Source of the DNA: JAJDZL01 sp965219265
GTDB taxonomy: Bacteria; Pseudomonadota; Gammaproteobacteria; Arenicellales; JAJDZL01
Direction: 5' to 3'
NCBI GenBank assembly: GCA_965219265.1
Contig: OZ244730.1
Location: 1,984,001 to 2,048,000, forward strand
DNA length: 64,000 nucleotides
Both the position numbers and the translations under genes were made by a program. Shown here in pieces: positions 43,468-53,865 of this stretch. The notes under the pieces were generated by a model, which worked only from the letters and a program-made list of their open reading frames with translations, was not told the origin of the DNA and ran no database searches. Position 1 is the first letter of the stretch. Each line of letters begins with the position of its first letter.

Positions 43468-44751
43468 TTACGAATTGATCAATTCCTCGATAATTCTGGC
43501 GGCTTTTTGTCGCCCGTCGGCGGCTTTCATGTGAGTGCTAGTGCGCTTCAGCCGAGCGTGCATCTCGTTATCTGTCAACAGAGTTTCCAAGGCTGAAATA
43601 AACTGTTCGTCGCTCCAGTTGGATCGATGCATTTTAAGGCCATGACCGGTTTCCTGAACTCTGGTGGCGTTGTCATGACCATCCCACACATAAGGCATGA
43701 TCAATGCCGGCTTTCCAAAATAAAGACACTCGGTAAAGCTGTTGTTACCACCATGATGAATCACTGCATCCGATTGATTAATGACCGAAGGTTGGGGGTA
43801 CCATGATGAAATTCGAACATTGTCCGGAATCGACTCGTATTGCTCTTCGTAGTCTCCGACATTGACCAACACTCGATAATCCTGTTTTCCCAAAACATCT
43901 ATCATGCGTTTCAGCAAATCGGTATCACCCGAACCCAGTGACCCGAAGCTGAGATAGATCAACGGCGATTCGTTCCTGCTTCCGAAATCAGGTACTTCAT
44001 ACTCTTTTTCTGAACGTACACAGCCTTCCAGATATTGATACTGCTGTGGATCTAGCGAATTCTTTCTTGAGTATTGAAGCGGTTCTGGATAGAGTAGAAG
44101 ATTCATGTACGGCGAGGGTTCAAAAAATTCGCCAATCGGATATGGCGACTCGCCGCAGGACTCAAGATATGCATTGAAGTCATCGTGAATGGGCTGGATA
44201 ACTTGGTTGAAATGGTTTCGATAGGCTTCAAAACCCTCGCGATCCTTTTCCCCACATCCTGATAGATGCGGCGGGATCCATGGATCGGCGATTTCGTTTT
44301 CGCTGCAGGAAATGATTCGAATCCACGGCACACCATATCTTTTGACGGCTGGAAACAGAATTACATTGTCAATGCAAATCAAGTCCGGTTTCAGATCACC
44401 CAGTACGTCCGGTAAATCTTTTTCCGCCCATTTTGAAGTATCGACAATGGCTTCCCAGCATTCTTTCACATAATTATCTATCTGCTCGTACGGTGAAAGG
44501 TTGAAATTCGGAATATGTCCATTAATGAAACTTGACCAGTACTTGGCCATCTCTTCAGGGGACATGGGTGCTGACAGATTGACGATTCTCACTTCAAAGC
44601 CGTAATCCTCGAACACTTCTGCGAATCCTGGATCCGACAGGAACACGCATCGATAGCCCCGGTCTGTGCAAGCCTGTGCAATTCCAACGGAGTTCAGCGC
44701 TGGTCCAAATGCGCCTTCTGGAAAAAAGGCGATTACTTTGCGTTCATCCAT
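43468..44751 (-). CDS. UGT/MGT-type glycosyltransferase (GT1-like)
   Basis: A 427-aa GT-B protein: the N-terminal acceptor half begins KVIAFFPEGAFGPALNS, and the C-terminal donor half has LIYLSFGSLGSG, RISSWYPQPSVINQSDAVIH and the signature HHGGNNSFTECLYFGKPALIMPY...WDGHDNATRV, which resembles macrolide/zeaxanthin-type UDP-sugar glycosyltransferases. Sugar donor and acceptor are not predictable. It lies alone between convergent and divergent neighbours. Confidence 0.87.
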   Translation of the reverse strand: MDERKVIAFFPEGAFGPALNSVGIAQACTDRGYRCVFLSDPGFAEVFEDYGFEVRIVNLSAPMSPEEMAKYWSSFINGHIPNFNLSPYEQIDNYVKECWEAIVDTSKWAEKDLPDVLGDLKPDLICIDNVILFPAVKRYGVPWIRIISCSENEIADPWIPPHLSGCGEKDREGFEAYRNHFNQVIQPIHDDFNAYLESCGESPYPIGEFFEPSPYMNLLLYPEPLQYSRKNSLDPQQYQYLEGCVRSEKEYEVPDFGSRNESPLIYLSFGSLGSGDTDLLKRMIDVLGKQDYRVLVNVGDYEEQYESIPDNVRISSWYPQPSVINQSDAVIHHGGNNSFTECLYFGKPALIMPYVWDGHDNATRVQETGHGLKMHRSNWSDEQFISALETLLTDNEMHARLKRTSTHMKAADGRQKAARIIEELINS

Positions 44752-45194
44752 AATGTGAATTCTCAGTGCATTGGGTTAATGATTAATCAGCTGCTGATGC
44801 GATTAGAATCGAATCCATCTGAATTTCTTGAATTATTCCAGAGTTCGGTTCCGTCAATATTGGATATTGAATTGGTGAGGTTTATATACTTAACCAAATG
44901 CATATTCAAGTATCTGATTGATTCAACCAACCTAATGAATTTTCCTTTCTGCAACTCCAGATTCGGTAGCAAACTCTACACGATGAGCGCAACGGTTCTC
45001 AATGCAACGCCAGATGTCCCAAGCGTAAGTGATCCCACTCCAAAACCGCCAACCGAATACTTTGCCGGTTCTGTTAAATAGTGCGAGTGCATGAGTAAAG
45101 TTCATCGCTGTTATAAAATGAACGCTTATATGAAATTAATCCGGCATCACTGGTATTCAGCTATTCCTGAATGATCAGGCTCTGAAAAATTAAA
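44752..45194. other. Intergenic region before the RND adaptor gene
   Basis: About 440 bp, AT-rich. A 108-codon open frame at 44755-45081 on the plus strand has no domain or ribosome site and was not accepted. Likely holds the promoters for the divergent glycosyltransferase and pump genes. Confidence 0.5.
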
Positions 45195-46448
45195 TTGCCC
45201 AAACTGCACAAACTATTCATTCGCCTACTTTTGCCAATGGCGATAGTCGGAGCCGGGGTGGTCGGATTCAAACTTCTCGCACTTGATGAGCCGGAAGCGG
45301 TATTTGAACTACCCGAGCAACGTGCATGGCTGATTGAAACCCAGCAAATTACAAAAGAAACCCTCATTCCTACAGTCGAACTGTTTGGACGAGTCGTCTC
45401 TCCTACTCATTCCCGACTGACTTCCATACTGGATGCGGAAGTGATTGAGGTCAATGTCATGACAGGGCAGACCGTTGAAGCGGGGGAAGTTCTGATTCGT
45501 CTTGATTCACGAACCATTCAAACTCAATTGCGTCTGCTGCAAGCCGATGTTGCAAGAATCAATGCGTCGCTTGAAAGAGAGCATCAAAGAGTGACAGCAG
45601 ATAGGGAAATTCTGCGACATGAAAACCGATTGCTCAAACTTGCCACAGACGCGATGGAAAGATCCAGAACTCTCAAGAATAGAAATCTAATAAGCCAATC
45701 CGAATTTGATGTTACCGAAAGAGTCGAACAGCAAGCACGCCTTGCAGTGACAGCTCGCGAAGCGGCAATCAGAGAATATGACAGTCGAGCAGCCGTTCTG
45801 AAAGCAGAACTTCAAAGAGCACAGGCATCACTTGAAAAAGCGATGCAGGATTTGGAAGATGCTGAAATTACCGCTCCTTATACAGGGCGAATCACTGAAA
45901 TTCATGTCGCTGCCGGAAATCATGTAAGGAACGCTAGCCCGCTTGTCGACATGTTCGACCACACCACAACAGAAATTCGAACGTTAATTCCAAATCGTCA
46001 TCTCGCTCAGGTGCGCAAGTCGATTACTGGCGAAATTGAACTTGAAGCCGTCGCTGAACTTGATGACGAGCAACTGCTGTTGAAATTGGACCGATTGGCG
46101 TCAACCGTAGGTACAGGTCACGGCGGAGTGGATGCTTACTTCCGTATGTCTTCGAATTCCATCTATCCCGAATTAGGGCGATCCGTCACAGTTCTCCTAT
46201 CACTAAGCCCAGTAGAGGATGCCTCAGCCATACCTTATCAGGCTGTTTATGGTTCCAATCACGTTTTCAAAGTGAATTCAGGTTCCTTGAAGTCGGCGAC
46301 AATCAAAAGACATGGGCAATTAGTACGTAACAACAAGACTTACATCGTTGCAACCAGTTCTGATCTAGAGGCTGACGACTTGCTCGTCACCACACAGTTG
46401 AATAATGCTGTTGACGGTTTGAAAGTAGAAATCTTTGATTCAAAGTGA
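45195..46448 (+). CDS. RND efflux periplasmic adaptor protein (membrane fusion protein)
   Basis: A 417-aa adaptor with an N-terminal signal or anchor (about 5-28), a split lipoyl/barrel-sandwich domain (VIEVNVMTGQTVEAGEVLIRLDS and ITAPYTGRITEIHVAAGNHV), a long helical hairpin between them (about 105-240), and a beta-barrel/MP domain. It links an inner-membrane RND pump to an outer-membrane channel. The start is TTG at 45195; an internal ATG at 45239 would cut the signal. The pump gene follows after 40 bp. No outer-membrane factor is adjacent, so a shared TolC-like protein is probably used. Confidence 0.92.
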   Translation: MPKLHKLFIRLLLPMAIVGAGVVGFKLLALDEPEAVFELPEQRAWLIETQQITKETLIPTVELFGRVVSPTHSRLTSILDAEVIEVNVMTGQTVEAGEVLIRLDSRTIQTQLRLLQADVARINASLEREHQRVTADREILRHENRLLKLATDAMERSRTLKNRNLISQSEFDVTERVEQQARLAVTAREAAIREYDSRAAVLKAELQRAQASLEKAMQDLEDAEITAPYTGRITEIHVAAGNHVRNASPLVDMFDHTTTEIRTLIPNRHLAQVRKSITGEIELEAVAELDDEQLLLKLDRLASTVGTGHGGVDAYFRMSSNSIYPELGRSVTVLLSLSPVEDASAIPYQAVYGSNHVFKVNSGSLKSATIKRHGQLVRNNKTYIVATSSDLEADDLLVTTQLNNAVDGLKVEIFDSK

Positions 46449-46488
46449 TATTTTGCCAGGCGAGTGATCGCCCGACAGTCGTGTAAAG

Positions 46489-49400
46489 ATGGAAAAAAAG
46501 GGCATTCTGGAAACATTCGCTACACATCCGGTAGCCATGAATATTCTCATGGTGGTGATTCTAATTGCTGGTGGATACGTCCTTTTGAATATTAACGTTC
46601 AGTTTTTCCCAGCCTTTAATCTCCAGTTCGTCAATGTGTCAACCGAATGGCCTGGTGCTGCTGCTGAGGACGTCGAAATATCCATCACAAATCGATTGGA
46701 ACTCGACCTAAAAAATCTCGATCATCTGAAAAATATGACTTCCACTTCCTATTTAGGCGGCTCGCGCATTTTACTGGAGTTTGAGCAGGGAGCGGATATC
46801 AGAGTCGCGAGTGACGATACACAAGCGGTGGTTGATCTAGTCATTCCGGATCTGCCAGACAACGCAAAACGTCCAGAAGTATCCCAAGTCAAGCGATATG
46901 AACTCATCGCAAGAATGATCGTTACCGGTCAGTCTTTGGATCAGCTACGTGCTCTGGCAAACCAATATCGAGATGAACTTTTGTCTCGGGGCATTGGGAA
47001 GATCAGTATTGTCGGTTTGCCGAATGAAGAAATCGCCATCCAGATTCCTAGACAAGTACAAAGGGATTTGGGCTTGTCTCTGAATCAATTCGGGCAGCAA
47101 ATTCGATCGCAATCTCGAGATACGTCAATTGGCCTTTCCGGTCGAAATGATGCAGCAAGACAGCTTCGCATTCTTGACCAAAGGCGAGATGAGATCGCAT
47201 TTGAGGATTTACCAGTCATCGCCGACACGGATGGGCGCTTGATCACGCTTGGCGATATTGCAACCATAGAACAAAGACCAAAGTCTGACCAGGTTTTCCT
47301 CAGCTACAAAAACAAGCCCGCAGTTGAACTGCAGCTGAGCCGACAGGAATCAGGTGATACCCTGAAGAGCGCCGCGATTGTGTACGAATGGCTGGAAGAA
47401 ACTCGACCTCTCATACCACCAGGCGCAGAACTGAACCTCTATGATGATAATTCCATTGCTCTACGCGACCGAATTAAAGTACTGGTTAATAACGGAATCA
47501 TCGGATTAATTCTAGTGTTGGCCGTACTGTATCTGTTCTTGAATACGCGACTTGCTTTCTGGGTAGCCATCGGAATTCCTGTAGCACTAATGGGCGGCAT
47601 AAGTCTGCTTTATGTGACAGGCGGAACTCTTAACATGATTACGCTGTTCGGATTCATCATGACAATCGGAATCGTCGTGGATGATGCGATTGTCGTGGGT
47701 GAAGAAGCAATGACGAGATTCACTGAAAATCCATCACCCGTAGATGCAGTAATCAAGGCATCCAAACGCCTGTTCCTGCCTATTCTGGCAGCATCGCTGA
47801 CAACCATATTTGCATTTGTGCCAGTCATGATCTTGTCCGGTATTATCGGTGCTGTGTTGTATTACATCGGACTCGTCGTGATCTGTGTAGTTGCTACTTC
47901 TTTGATCGAGGCGTTTCTGATACTGCCCGGTCACTTGCGATTTAGTTTTGAGAAAATTGCAACAAAATCAGGTGCAATTAATGCACCCTTAGTCGACCGG
48001 TTGTTTTTAACCTTTCGAGATCGCTGGTACCGCAACATGCTCAGTTTCGCAACTGACAACCCAGGAATCCCAATTTCCGTCGGATTTGCATTATTGATTC
48101 TAACTGTAGGTCTGTTCGGGTCGGGACGATTGCATTACAGTTTCTTTCCGACCCCGGAGCTGAATCTTGTGTACACCAACCTCAGCTTCAATGCCGGCAC
48201 GCCAAGAGAAGTTGTTGATGACTACCTCGTAAGCGTAGAGGAAGCACTATTCGAAACGGAGGCCGAACTGGGAGGCAATCTGGTTGCTACTTCTCTAGTG
48301 ATACATGGGGCCAAGTTTTCCGATCAGTCAGAAGCACCCGCTGTTGGTGGTGCAAATCATGGGGGTGTTATCGCGGAACTTGTGCAGTCAGATACACGGG
48401 AGGTGCGCACAACAAATTTTCTCCATGCCTGGCGTAACAAACTGGAAAATGTACCTGGGCTTGAAACCGCGGTAACAATCAGTCCAACCCCAGGGCCTCC
48501 CGGACGAGACATTGAAGTCAAGTTCAGTGGCGCAGCAAAGCACACTACAAAAGACGCGGCACTTGCTTTAACCGAACATTTGCACCAGATTCCAGGCGTA
48601 TACGCCGTTGAGGATGACACCAGTTATGGACGTCAGCAACAGATTTTTTCGCTGACGCCACTAGGACAGGCACTAGGACTATCAGCCGCTGAAATAAGTC
48701 GACAGCTTCGTTCTTCAATTGAAGGTGAATTACTGCAATCTTTTACCGCTCAGTACCACGATATCGAAGTGAATCTGATGCTGCCTGACGAGGAAAGGCA
48801 TCAACTCAGTGAACTCGAAAATGTTCATGTGATACTGTCATCAGGAGATTCGATTCCTTTACTTGATGTTGTCGAGATTGAATCCAACAGAGGATTTGAT
48901 GTATTACGTCATTCTGAAGGTGCATTCTCCATTCAAGTCAGTGCCAGTGTAGATGGTTCGGTCGCAAATACTGCTGAAATCATGAATCGGCTGGAAGCTG
49001 AAATTTTACCGAATATTGCCAACGAATATGGTGTCAGCTGGTCAGTTGGCGCACGTCAAGCCGACCAGGAACAAACCGAGCAGTCCATGAAAACAGGTGC
49101 GCTGATCGCCGTTACGTTAATCTATCTGACGTTGGCGTGGATTTTTGGATCCTATAGTTGGCCTTTATTCGTAATGCTTGCCATTCCATTTGGAGTCGTC
49201 GGTGCTGCCTGGGGGCATCTGTTTTTAGGACTCTCATTTACGATCATCACGATACTTGGATTGATTGGATTGTCTGGAATCGTGGTAAATAACGCGATCG
49301 TACTGGTGGTTTTCTACAAACAGAACCGCGACGCGGGCATGGAGGTCAAGCAAGCAATGGTTGAAGCGGGTTGCCAGAGACTACGGCCCGTCATTCTCTC

Positions 49401-49626
49401 CAGTCTGACTACAATCGTGGGGCTGTTGCCGCTGCTGTTCGAAAAATCGACTCAGGCACAGTTTCTTATTCCTATGGCCGTGACACTGATATTCGGGCTT
49501 GCATTTTCAACTGTACTGGTGCTGTTTTTCATTCCGGCTGTACTGGCACTCTACGAACGAATTGCGGCGCGATTGCGCAAGGATGAGGAAGAGATTGTTT
49601 TGGATGAACAAGGCGAACGGATTTGA
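46489..49626 (+). CDS. RND-family efflux pump, inner-membrane subunit (HAE1-like)
   Basis: A 1045-aa AcrB/HAE1-type proton-driven exporter with twelve expected helices: TM1 near 15-32, a periplasmic porter domain, the TM2-6 block starting at VLVNNGIIGLILVLAVLYLFLN, a second porter domain and the TM8-12 block. The proton-relay Asp pair occurs in TM4 as IVVDDAIVVGEEAM; SGIVVNNAIVLVVF is the matching TM10 region. It belongs to the branch of MdtB/acriflavine-type pumps common in marine bacteria; substrate is unknown. Translated after the adaptor as one operon. Confidence 0.94.
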   Translation: MEKKGILETFATHPVAMNILMVVILIAGGYVLLNINVQFFPAFNLQFVNVSTEWPGAAAEDVEISITNRLELDLKNLDHLKNMTSTSYLGGSRILLEFEQGADIRVASDDTQAVVDLVIPDLPDNAKRPEVSQVKRYELIARMIVTGQSLDQLRALANQYRDELLSRGIGKISIVGLPNEEIAIQIPRQVQRDLGLSLNQFGQQIRSQSRDTSIGLSGRNDAARQLRILDQRRDEIAFEDLPVIADTDGRLITLGDIATIEQRPKSDQVFLSYKNKPAVELQLSRQESGDTLKSAAIVYEWLEETRPLIPPGAELNLYDDNSIALRDRIKVLVNNGIIGLILVLAVLYLFLNTRLAFWVAIGIPVALMGGISLLYVTGGTLNMITLFGFIMTIGIVVDDAIVVGEEAMTRFTENPSPVDAVIKASKRLFLPILAASLTTIFAFVPVMILSGIIGAVLYYIGLVVICVVATSLIEAFLILPGHLRFSFEKIATKSGAINAPLVDRLFLTFRDRWYRNMLSFATDNPGIPISVGFALLILTVGLFGSGRLHYSFFPTPELNLVYTNLSFNAGTPREVVDDYLVSVEEALFETEAELGGNLVATSLVIHGAKFSDQSEAPAVGGANHGGVIAELVQSDTREVRTTNFLHAWRNKLENVPGLETAVTISPTPGPPGRDIEVKFSGAAKHTTKDAALALTEHLHQIPGVYAVEDDTSYGRQQQIFSLTPLGQALGLSAAEISRQLRSSIEGELLQSFTAQYHDIEVNLMLPDEERHQLSELENVHVILSSGDSIPLLDVVEIESNRGFDVLRHSEGAFSIQVSASVDGSVANTAEIMNRLEAEILPNIANEYGVSWSVGARQADQEQTEQSMKTGALIAVTLIYLTLAWIFGSYSWPLFVMLAIPFGVVGAAWGHLFLGLSFTIITILGLIGLSGIVVNNAIVLVVFYKQNRDAGMEVKQAMVEAGCQRLRPVILSSLTTIVGLLPLLFEKSTQAQFLIPMAVTLIFGLAFSTVLVLFFIPAVLALYERIAARLRKDEEEIVLDEQGERI

Positions 49627-49660
49627 GCATCCGTTTGACACTATAAATTTGTTGAGACGA

Positions 49661-50533
49661 TCAGAAATTAAAGACTACCGACATGGGTTTATGATCCGAT
49701 CCGTCTGCCTTCGAATCAATTCTTGCTGAACGAATTTTATCGCTGAGGGTTTGACGCACGAAACAATAATCCATACGAACTGCCTTACCACCTCTTTCTG
49801 CGGTAACTCCCGACATTGACCTGTTTCCGGCCACGACCCAGGCATCCACAAATCCTTCAGGGCTGACGACTCGTCCTCCGTAGTCGGACATTGGACCTAC
49901 GATGCGGCTGTATTCGACCGAATCAGGAGTGAAATTGAAATCGCCTAGCAAGATCGACTCCCGCGGCAATGATGAAGCGTCTGACTGTTTGGAAAAATCA
50001 GTGCCTTTTGCTACGCCGGAAATCGGACCACCCTCTCTCACCGCTTTGCGATCGATTTCAAGAATTCTTTTGATCTGCTTCAGGCGGACTTCAGCGCTGA
50101 TGTGAGTAAGATGGATCGAATACACCCGGACTTTCTTGCCACCGATGGAGATTACACCTTCCAGCGCGCTTCGTTGAATACTGAGCAGCCTGCCGGTAGA
50201 AGCCACCTTGGGCAACAAATGATTTCTTGAGGTAAGTATTGGACTACGCGACAGCAACATATTCCCAAACTGCTGTCGGCAATGCCTGATTTTGTTTTTT
50301 GGAAGAAGCCTGTCCGCATGAATATCCACCCCTGCACCATAAACCCAGTGGTGAAAATTTAATCGGTACGCGAGCTCTTCAACCTGATCCGTGTTGCCGG
50401 AACGAGGGAAAAATCGTTCAACCTCCTGCAATGCAATAACATCGGCGTCTTGCACCGTTCTGGCAATTCGGTCCAGATCTATCTTCCCGTCAAGACCGCG
50501 TCCATACTGAATGTTGTACGTCGTGAATTTCAA
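49661..50533 (-). CDS. Endonuclease/exonuclease/phosphatase-family protein
   Basis: A 290-aa EEP-fold protein with the family catalytic blocks in order: YNIQYGRG (about 6-13), IALQEVERF with metal-binding Glu37, YSIHLTH, LLGDFNFTPDS with the Asp-x-Asn pair, MDYCFV and GSDHKPM with the general-base His. No signal peptide, so cytoplasmic. The family includes exonuclease III, sphingomyelinases and inositol phosphatases; the substrate cannot be decided. Confidence 0.9.
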   Translation of the reverse strand: MKFTTYNIQYGRGLDGKIDLDRIARTVQDADVIALQEVERFFPRSGNTDQVEELAYRLNFHHWVYGAGVDIHADRLLPKNKIRHCRQQFGNMLLSRSPILTSRNHLLPKVASTGRLLSIQRSALEGVISIGGKKVRVYSIHLTHISAEVRLKQIKRILEIDRKAVREGGPISGVAKGTDFSKQSDASSLPRESILLGDFNFTPDSVEYSRIVGPMSDYGGRVVSPEGFVDAWVVAGNRSMSGVTAERGGKAVRMDYCFVRQTLSDKIRSARIDSKADGSDHKPMSVVFNF

Positions 50534-50561
50534 AACAATTTTTCCAGATTTTCCAAATCAA

Positions 50562-51404
50562 CTAGTGTGGTGTAAATTCTGCGAGGCCCAGCATGTTTTC
50601 TCCCGGGTCCAAAATTACTGCGTAGCGACCGACGCCGGGTTCGTCGACGGGACCGAACACTACAGAACCATTGAGATGACTGCACTTGGCCAAACTGTCA
50701 TCGACGCTCTCGACTCTGATATAGGGGGTCCACAGTTCTTGACCAGCTGTCTCTTCAACTCTCGAATGCATGCTGCCCACTGGATAATCATTCAACTTGA
50801 AAATGGAATAGGAAATGTCACCTGACGACCTTTCCTCAACTTTCCAGCCAAAAACGGAGCCATAGAAGCAGGTTGCCGCTTGGGTGTCAGAGGTAGTCAA
50901 CTCGAACCAATTGAGCGAACCGGGTACATTTGCAATTCGAGCACCTGAATGCTGAATGGGCTGCCACAAATGAAAGGCGATGCCTCTCGTATCCTCGCAC
51001 TGCGCCAACCTACCTGCCTGTCCGACATCCATCGGTTCCATTCTTACCCTGCCACCTGATTCAACAGCTTTTTCAACGGCCTTATCAACACTTTGAACAA
51101 TAACATAAGTATTCCAATTGCCCGGCGTTCCCTCCTCAAGGGGCTCAGCTTTTGGCGCTATGCCTGCTACGCTGGTTGTTTCCGGCGGTTTGGCAGACTC
51201 ATCCAGGCAAGCGAGTGAGTACACCATTTCACCATCAATGAACTGGTCAATAAAATGCCAGTCGAACATTCCAGAATAAAAATTCTTTGCCAACTCCCAA
51301 TCCAGTACGAAGACATCGGCCCAATTGAAACGATCAAAATTCACAATGTTTGTTGCGATTGCCCATGCAATTGAATCTGGCATGAACTCTTGATTTGCAG
51401 TCAA
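50562..51404 (-). CDS. VOC-superfamily protein with two glyoxalase/bleomycin-resistance domains
   Basis: A 280-aa protein with tandem VOC folds, one from about residue 25 (FVLDWELAKNFYSGMFDWHF) and one from about 155 (NWFELTTSDTQAATCFYGSVFGWKV), the latter with GWKVEE and GRYAVILDPGENMLGLAEF. This is the usual two-domain CFP-30B-like type seen in many genomes. The metal ligands and reaction are not certain. It follows the EEP gene on the same strand by 28 bp. Confidence 0.88.
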   Translation of the reverse strand: MTANQEFMPDSIAWAIATNIVNFDRFNWADVFVLDWELAKNFYSGMFDWHFIDQFIDGEMVYSLACLDESAKPPETTSVAGIAPKAEPLEEGTPGNWNTYVIVQSVDKAVEKAVESGGRVRMEPMDVGQAGRLAQCEDTRGIAFHLWQPIQHSGARIANVPGSLNWFELTTSDTQAATCFYGSVFGWKVEERSSGDISYSIFKLNDYPVGSMHSRVEETAGQELWTPYIRVESVDDSLAKCSHLNGSVVFGPVDEPGVGRYAVILDPGENMLGLAEFTPH

Positions 51405-51526
51405 CTCACAAAATTCGAGTTCGCTGCAATTTGTAAAAACAGTATACAGAATAAAAGGAGCGCTCCATTGTCATGAGGTATGCTCGGAACAGAAAAAGTC
51501 TCCACAGTTATTGAAATTTCCGATCA

Positions 51527-52732
51527 CTAATCAGCGGGGGCAACAACTTCAACCCAATGCTTGACCGGTACTGCTGAACTTGAGGCCAAATGCATCAAGC
51601 ACCCGATATTCGCCGTTACAATCTGATCCGGTCGCCCACGTTCCAACGCGGCAATCTTGTTCTCCAATAGCTGACCTGATAGCTCACTCTGCAGAACCGA
51701 GTAAACTCCAGCGGACCCACAGCACATATGCGCATCTTCCACTTGAGTGGTTTCAATCGCGTATTCACTCAATATTTTTTCTACCGAATTGACGATTTTC
51801 TGTCCATGCTGAAGTGTGCAGGGTGAATGAATCGCCACTTTAGTGGGCAGGTCGGGAGTATTTGATATCTCGGCACTTCTCTCGACTTCCGAAATATCGA
51901 TCGCGAGCGATGCAATTTTATCCGCTTTTTCAGCATAATCCTGATCCTCTTTCAACAGCGCGCCGTACTCCTTTATCGTCACGCCACATCCGCTTGCGGT
52001 AGAAACAATCGCTTCCGCTCCCCTTTGTATATGCGGCCACCATGCGTCGATGTTTTTTCGAGCTTGCCTGGTAAAAAAGTCGCGATTGCCCAGATGCAGG
52101 CCCAAGGCACCACAACAGGCATCGTTCGTACGAATCGCAGAAATTGACTGGCCGCTCAAATAGCGGGCCGCCGCCGCATTGATTGCTGGCTTTGTAACTC
52201 TTTGGATGCAACCCTGATGAATGATCATTTTTCGGCTGTGCTTGACTTTTGGCCAAGGTTTGCTTTTTTCCTTCGGTGGAATTTTCTTGCCGAGGGCTGC
52301 CGGCAACAACGATCGGAAAAAACGTGCTAGACACAGCGAAATTCGTGTTAGCAGCTCATTCGGCACAATCAGAAGAATAGAATTTCTAACCAATCGTTCT
52401 GAAAAGGTACGCGGTACACGCTGTTCGACGACTTCCCGTCCGATTTCCAATAATTGTCCGTAGCGTACTCCAGAAGGACAGGTTGTCTCGCATGATCTGC
52501 AAGTCAGACAGCGGTCCAAGTGCAGTTGAGTACGCTGAGTAGGTTTGGAGCCTTCCAAAACCTGCTTGATTAGATAAATGCGTCCTCGCGGACCATCCAG
52601 TTCATTGCCAAGCAACTGGTATGTCGGGCAAGTAGCGGAGCAAAAGCCGCAATGAACGCACTTACGCAGAATGGAATCTGCGACTTGTCCGTTCGGTGTT
52701 TCACGAATGAAATCAGCTAGTTCTGTCTGCAT
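51527..52732 (-). CDS. glcF: Glycolate oxidase iron-sulfur subunit GlcF
   Basis: The 401-aa Fe-S subunit of glycolate oxidase, which passes electrons from GlcDE to the quinone pool. Two N-terminal 4Fe-4S motifs (CVHCGFCSATC at 25-35; CLTCRSCETTC near 76-86) are followed by two CCG-type domains (DACCGALGLHLG; CMCCGSAGVYSV), as in LctF/GlcF. The ATG at 52732 is chosen because an 84-residue extension to 52984 overlaps glcE and is not conserved. It follows glcE by 23 bp. Confidence 0.95.
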   Translation of the reverse strand: MQTELADFIRETPNGQVADSILRKCVHCGFCSATCPTYQLLGNELDGPRGRIYLIKQVLEGSKPTQRTQLHLDRCLTCRSCETTCPSGVRYGQLLEIGREVVEQRVPRTFSERLVRNSILLIVPNELLTRISLCLARFFRSLLPAALGKKIPPKEKSKPWPKVKHSRKMIIHQGCIQRVTKPAINAAAARYLSGQSISAIRTNDACCGALGLHLGNRDFFTRQARKNIDAWWPHIQRGAEAIVSTASGCGVTIKEYGALLKEDQDYAEKADKIASLAIDISEVERSAEISNTPDLPTKVAIHSPCTLQHGQKIVNSVEKILSEYAIETTQVEDAHMCCGSAGVYSVLQSELSGQLLENKIAALERGRPDQIVTANIGCLMHLASSSAVPVKHWVEVVAPAD

Positions 52733-52755
52733 CGAATTAGAGGCTTCGGGATATA

Positions 52756-53865
52756 TTAGACATCGGCATACATAATTCCTGGATTTAGAATTCCTGCCGG
52801 GTCGAACGCCGACTTGAGACGAGCATGGATGCCTGCTACTGGATCGGAGAGTTTGCTGAACCGATCTGTCGGCCAGTGTGTATCCGGACGAAACATGGTT
52901 GCGTGACCACCGGCCTGCTTTGCAGCCATAAAGACCGAGTCTGCGGGCTGGTCCGTATAAACCCATCGCAAAGCACCGCCCCAATCGATCAGGCAGTCAT
53001 CTGCAAATGGAATGCGAGGTGTTGTCACAGGCACGGACAGGCGCCACAGCGGCTGGTTGCGATTGAAATATCTGAGCTGCTGCTCTCTCAGCTGAAGCCA
53101 GTATTCTTCACCACTGCTATCCAATTCTCCGCCGACCACTCCCTGTGCAGCCTGAATTCCGTTTTCGGTTCCTGACAGACGCACTCGTAACAGACCTTGG
53201 CAATAACTCATTGCGGAAATAGGCAAGGAAAATCCAGCCAACCGCACCATTTCCTTGCATGCGCCTGATTCATCCAATTCGCGTATCCGCGTCATCTCGA
53301 GCTCGAATTTCGGTAGCACTTTCAAGGATATTTCGCATAGAACGCCGAGTGACCCTAGCGCCCCGACCATCAGCCGCGAAACATCGTATCCGGCAACATT
53401 CTTGATGACCTGCCCGCCAAATGCCAGAAATTCTCCTTTTCCGTTGATGCATTTGACGCCTAACACAAAATCTCGAGCCGATCCCGCGAAAGGCCGTCGA
53501 GGACCGGAAAAACCACAGGCGATTGTGCCGCCCAAAGTCGCGTTCTTACCGAAAAACGGAGGCTCGAACCCGAGCATCTGTTCGGATTCGGATAACGTCT
53601 CGGTAATTTCGGAAAGTTTAGTCCCAGCTCTCGCCGTGAGCACAAGTTCAGACGGCTCGTATGACAGAATTCCTGCATGCTTCGATACATCCAACACAGT
53701 GCCCACGATTGAATGTCCGAAAAAGAACTTGCTTCCGGAACCCCTTATTCTGAGAGGCTGTGAGTTTCCATGGGCAAACTGGATGGCTTCAACAAGTTGC
53801 CTGGTTTCGTCAGCACCGGTCAACTCAGAATCTCTCCAGATTGCTGAACGGTAAGTTGCCTCCAT
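52756..53865 (-). CDS. glcE: Glycolate oxidase FAD-binding subunit GlcE
   Basis: A 369-aa FAD-binding subunit: an N-terminal PCMH/FAD-type fold (QPLRIRGSGSKFFFG, LVLTARAGTKLSEI, GGTIACGFSGPRRPFAGSARD, VIKNVAGYDVSRLMVGALGSLGVL) and a C-terminal glcD-like half. It partners GlcD in the flavin core of the enzyme. The start ATG at 53865 lies 41 nt inside glcD, so translation is coupled. The longer reading from 53892 is not needed. Confidence 0.95.
   Translation of the reverse strand: MEATYRSAIWRDSELTGADETRQLVEAIQFAHGNSQPLRIRGSGSKFFFGHSIVGTVLDVSKHAGILSYEPSELVLTARAGTKLSEITETLSESEQMLGFEPPFFGKNATLGGTIACGFSGPRRPFAGSARDFVLGVKCINGKGEFLAFGGQVIKNVAGYDVSRLMVGALGSLGVLCEISLKVLPKFELEMTRIRELDESGACKEMVRLAGFSLPISAMSYCQGLLRVRLSGTENGIQAAQGVVGGELDSSGEEYWLQLREQQLRYFNRNQPLWRLSVPVTTPRIPFADDCLIDWGGALRWVYTDQPADSVFMAAKQAGGHATMFRPDTHWPTDRFSKLSDPVAGIHARLKSAFDPAGILNPGIMYADV

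Noticed and set aside
44755..45081. A 108-codon open frame between the glycosyltransferase and the RND adaptor
   Set aside because: No ribosome site, no domain and an unusual composition; treated as intergenic.
51527..52984. A 485-aa version of GlcF
   Set aside because: The N-terminal 84 residues overlap glcE in another frame and carry no homology; the conserved protein starts at 52732.
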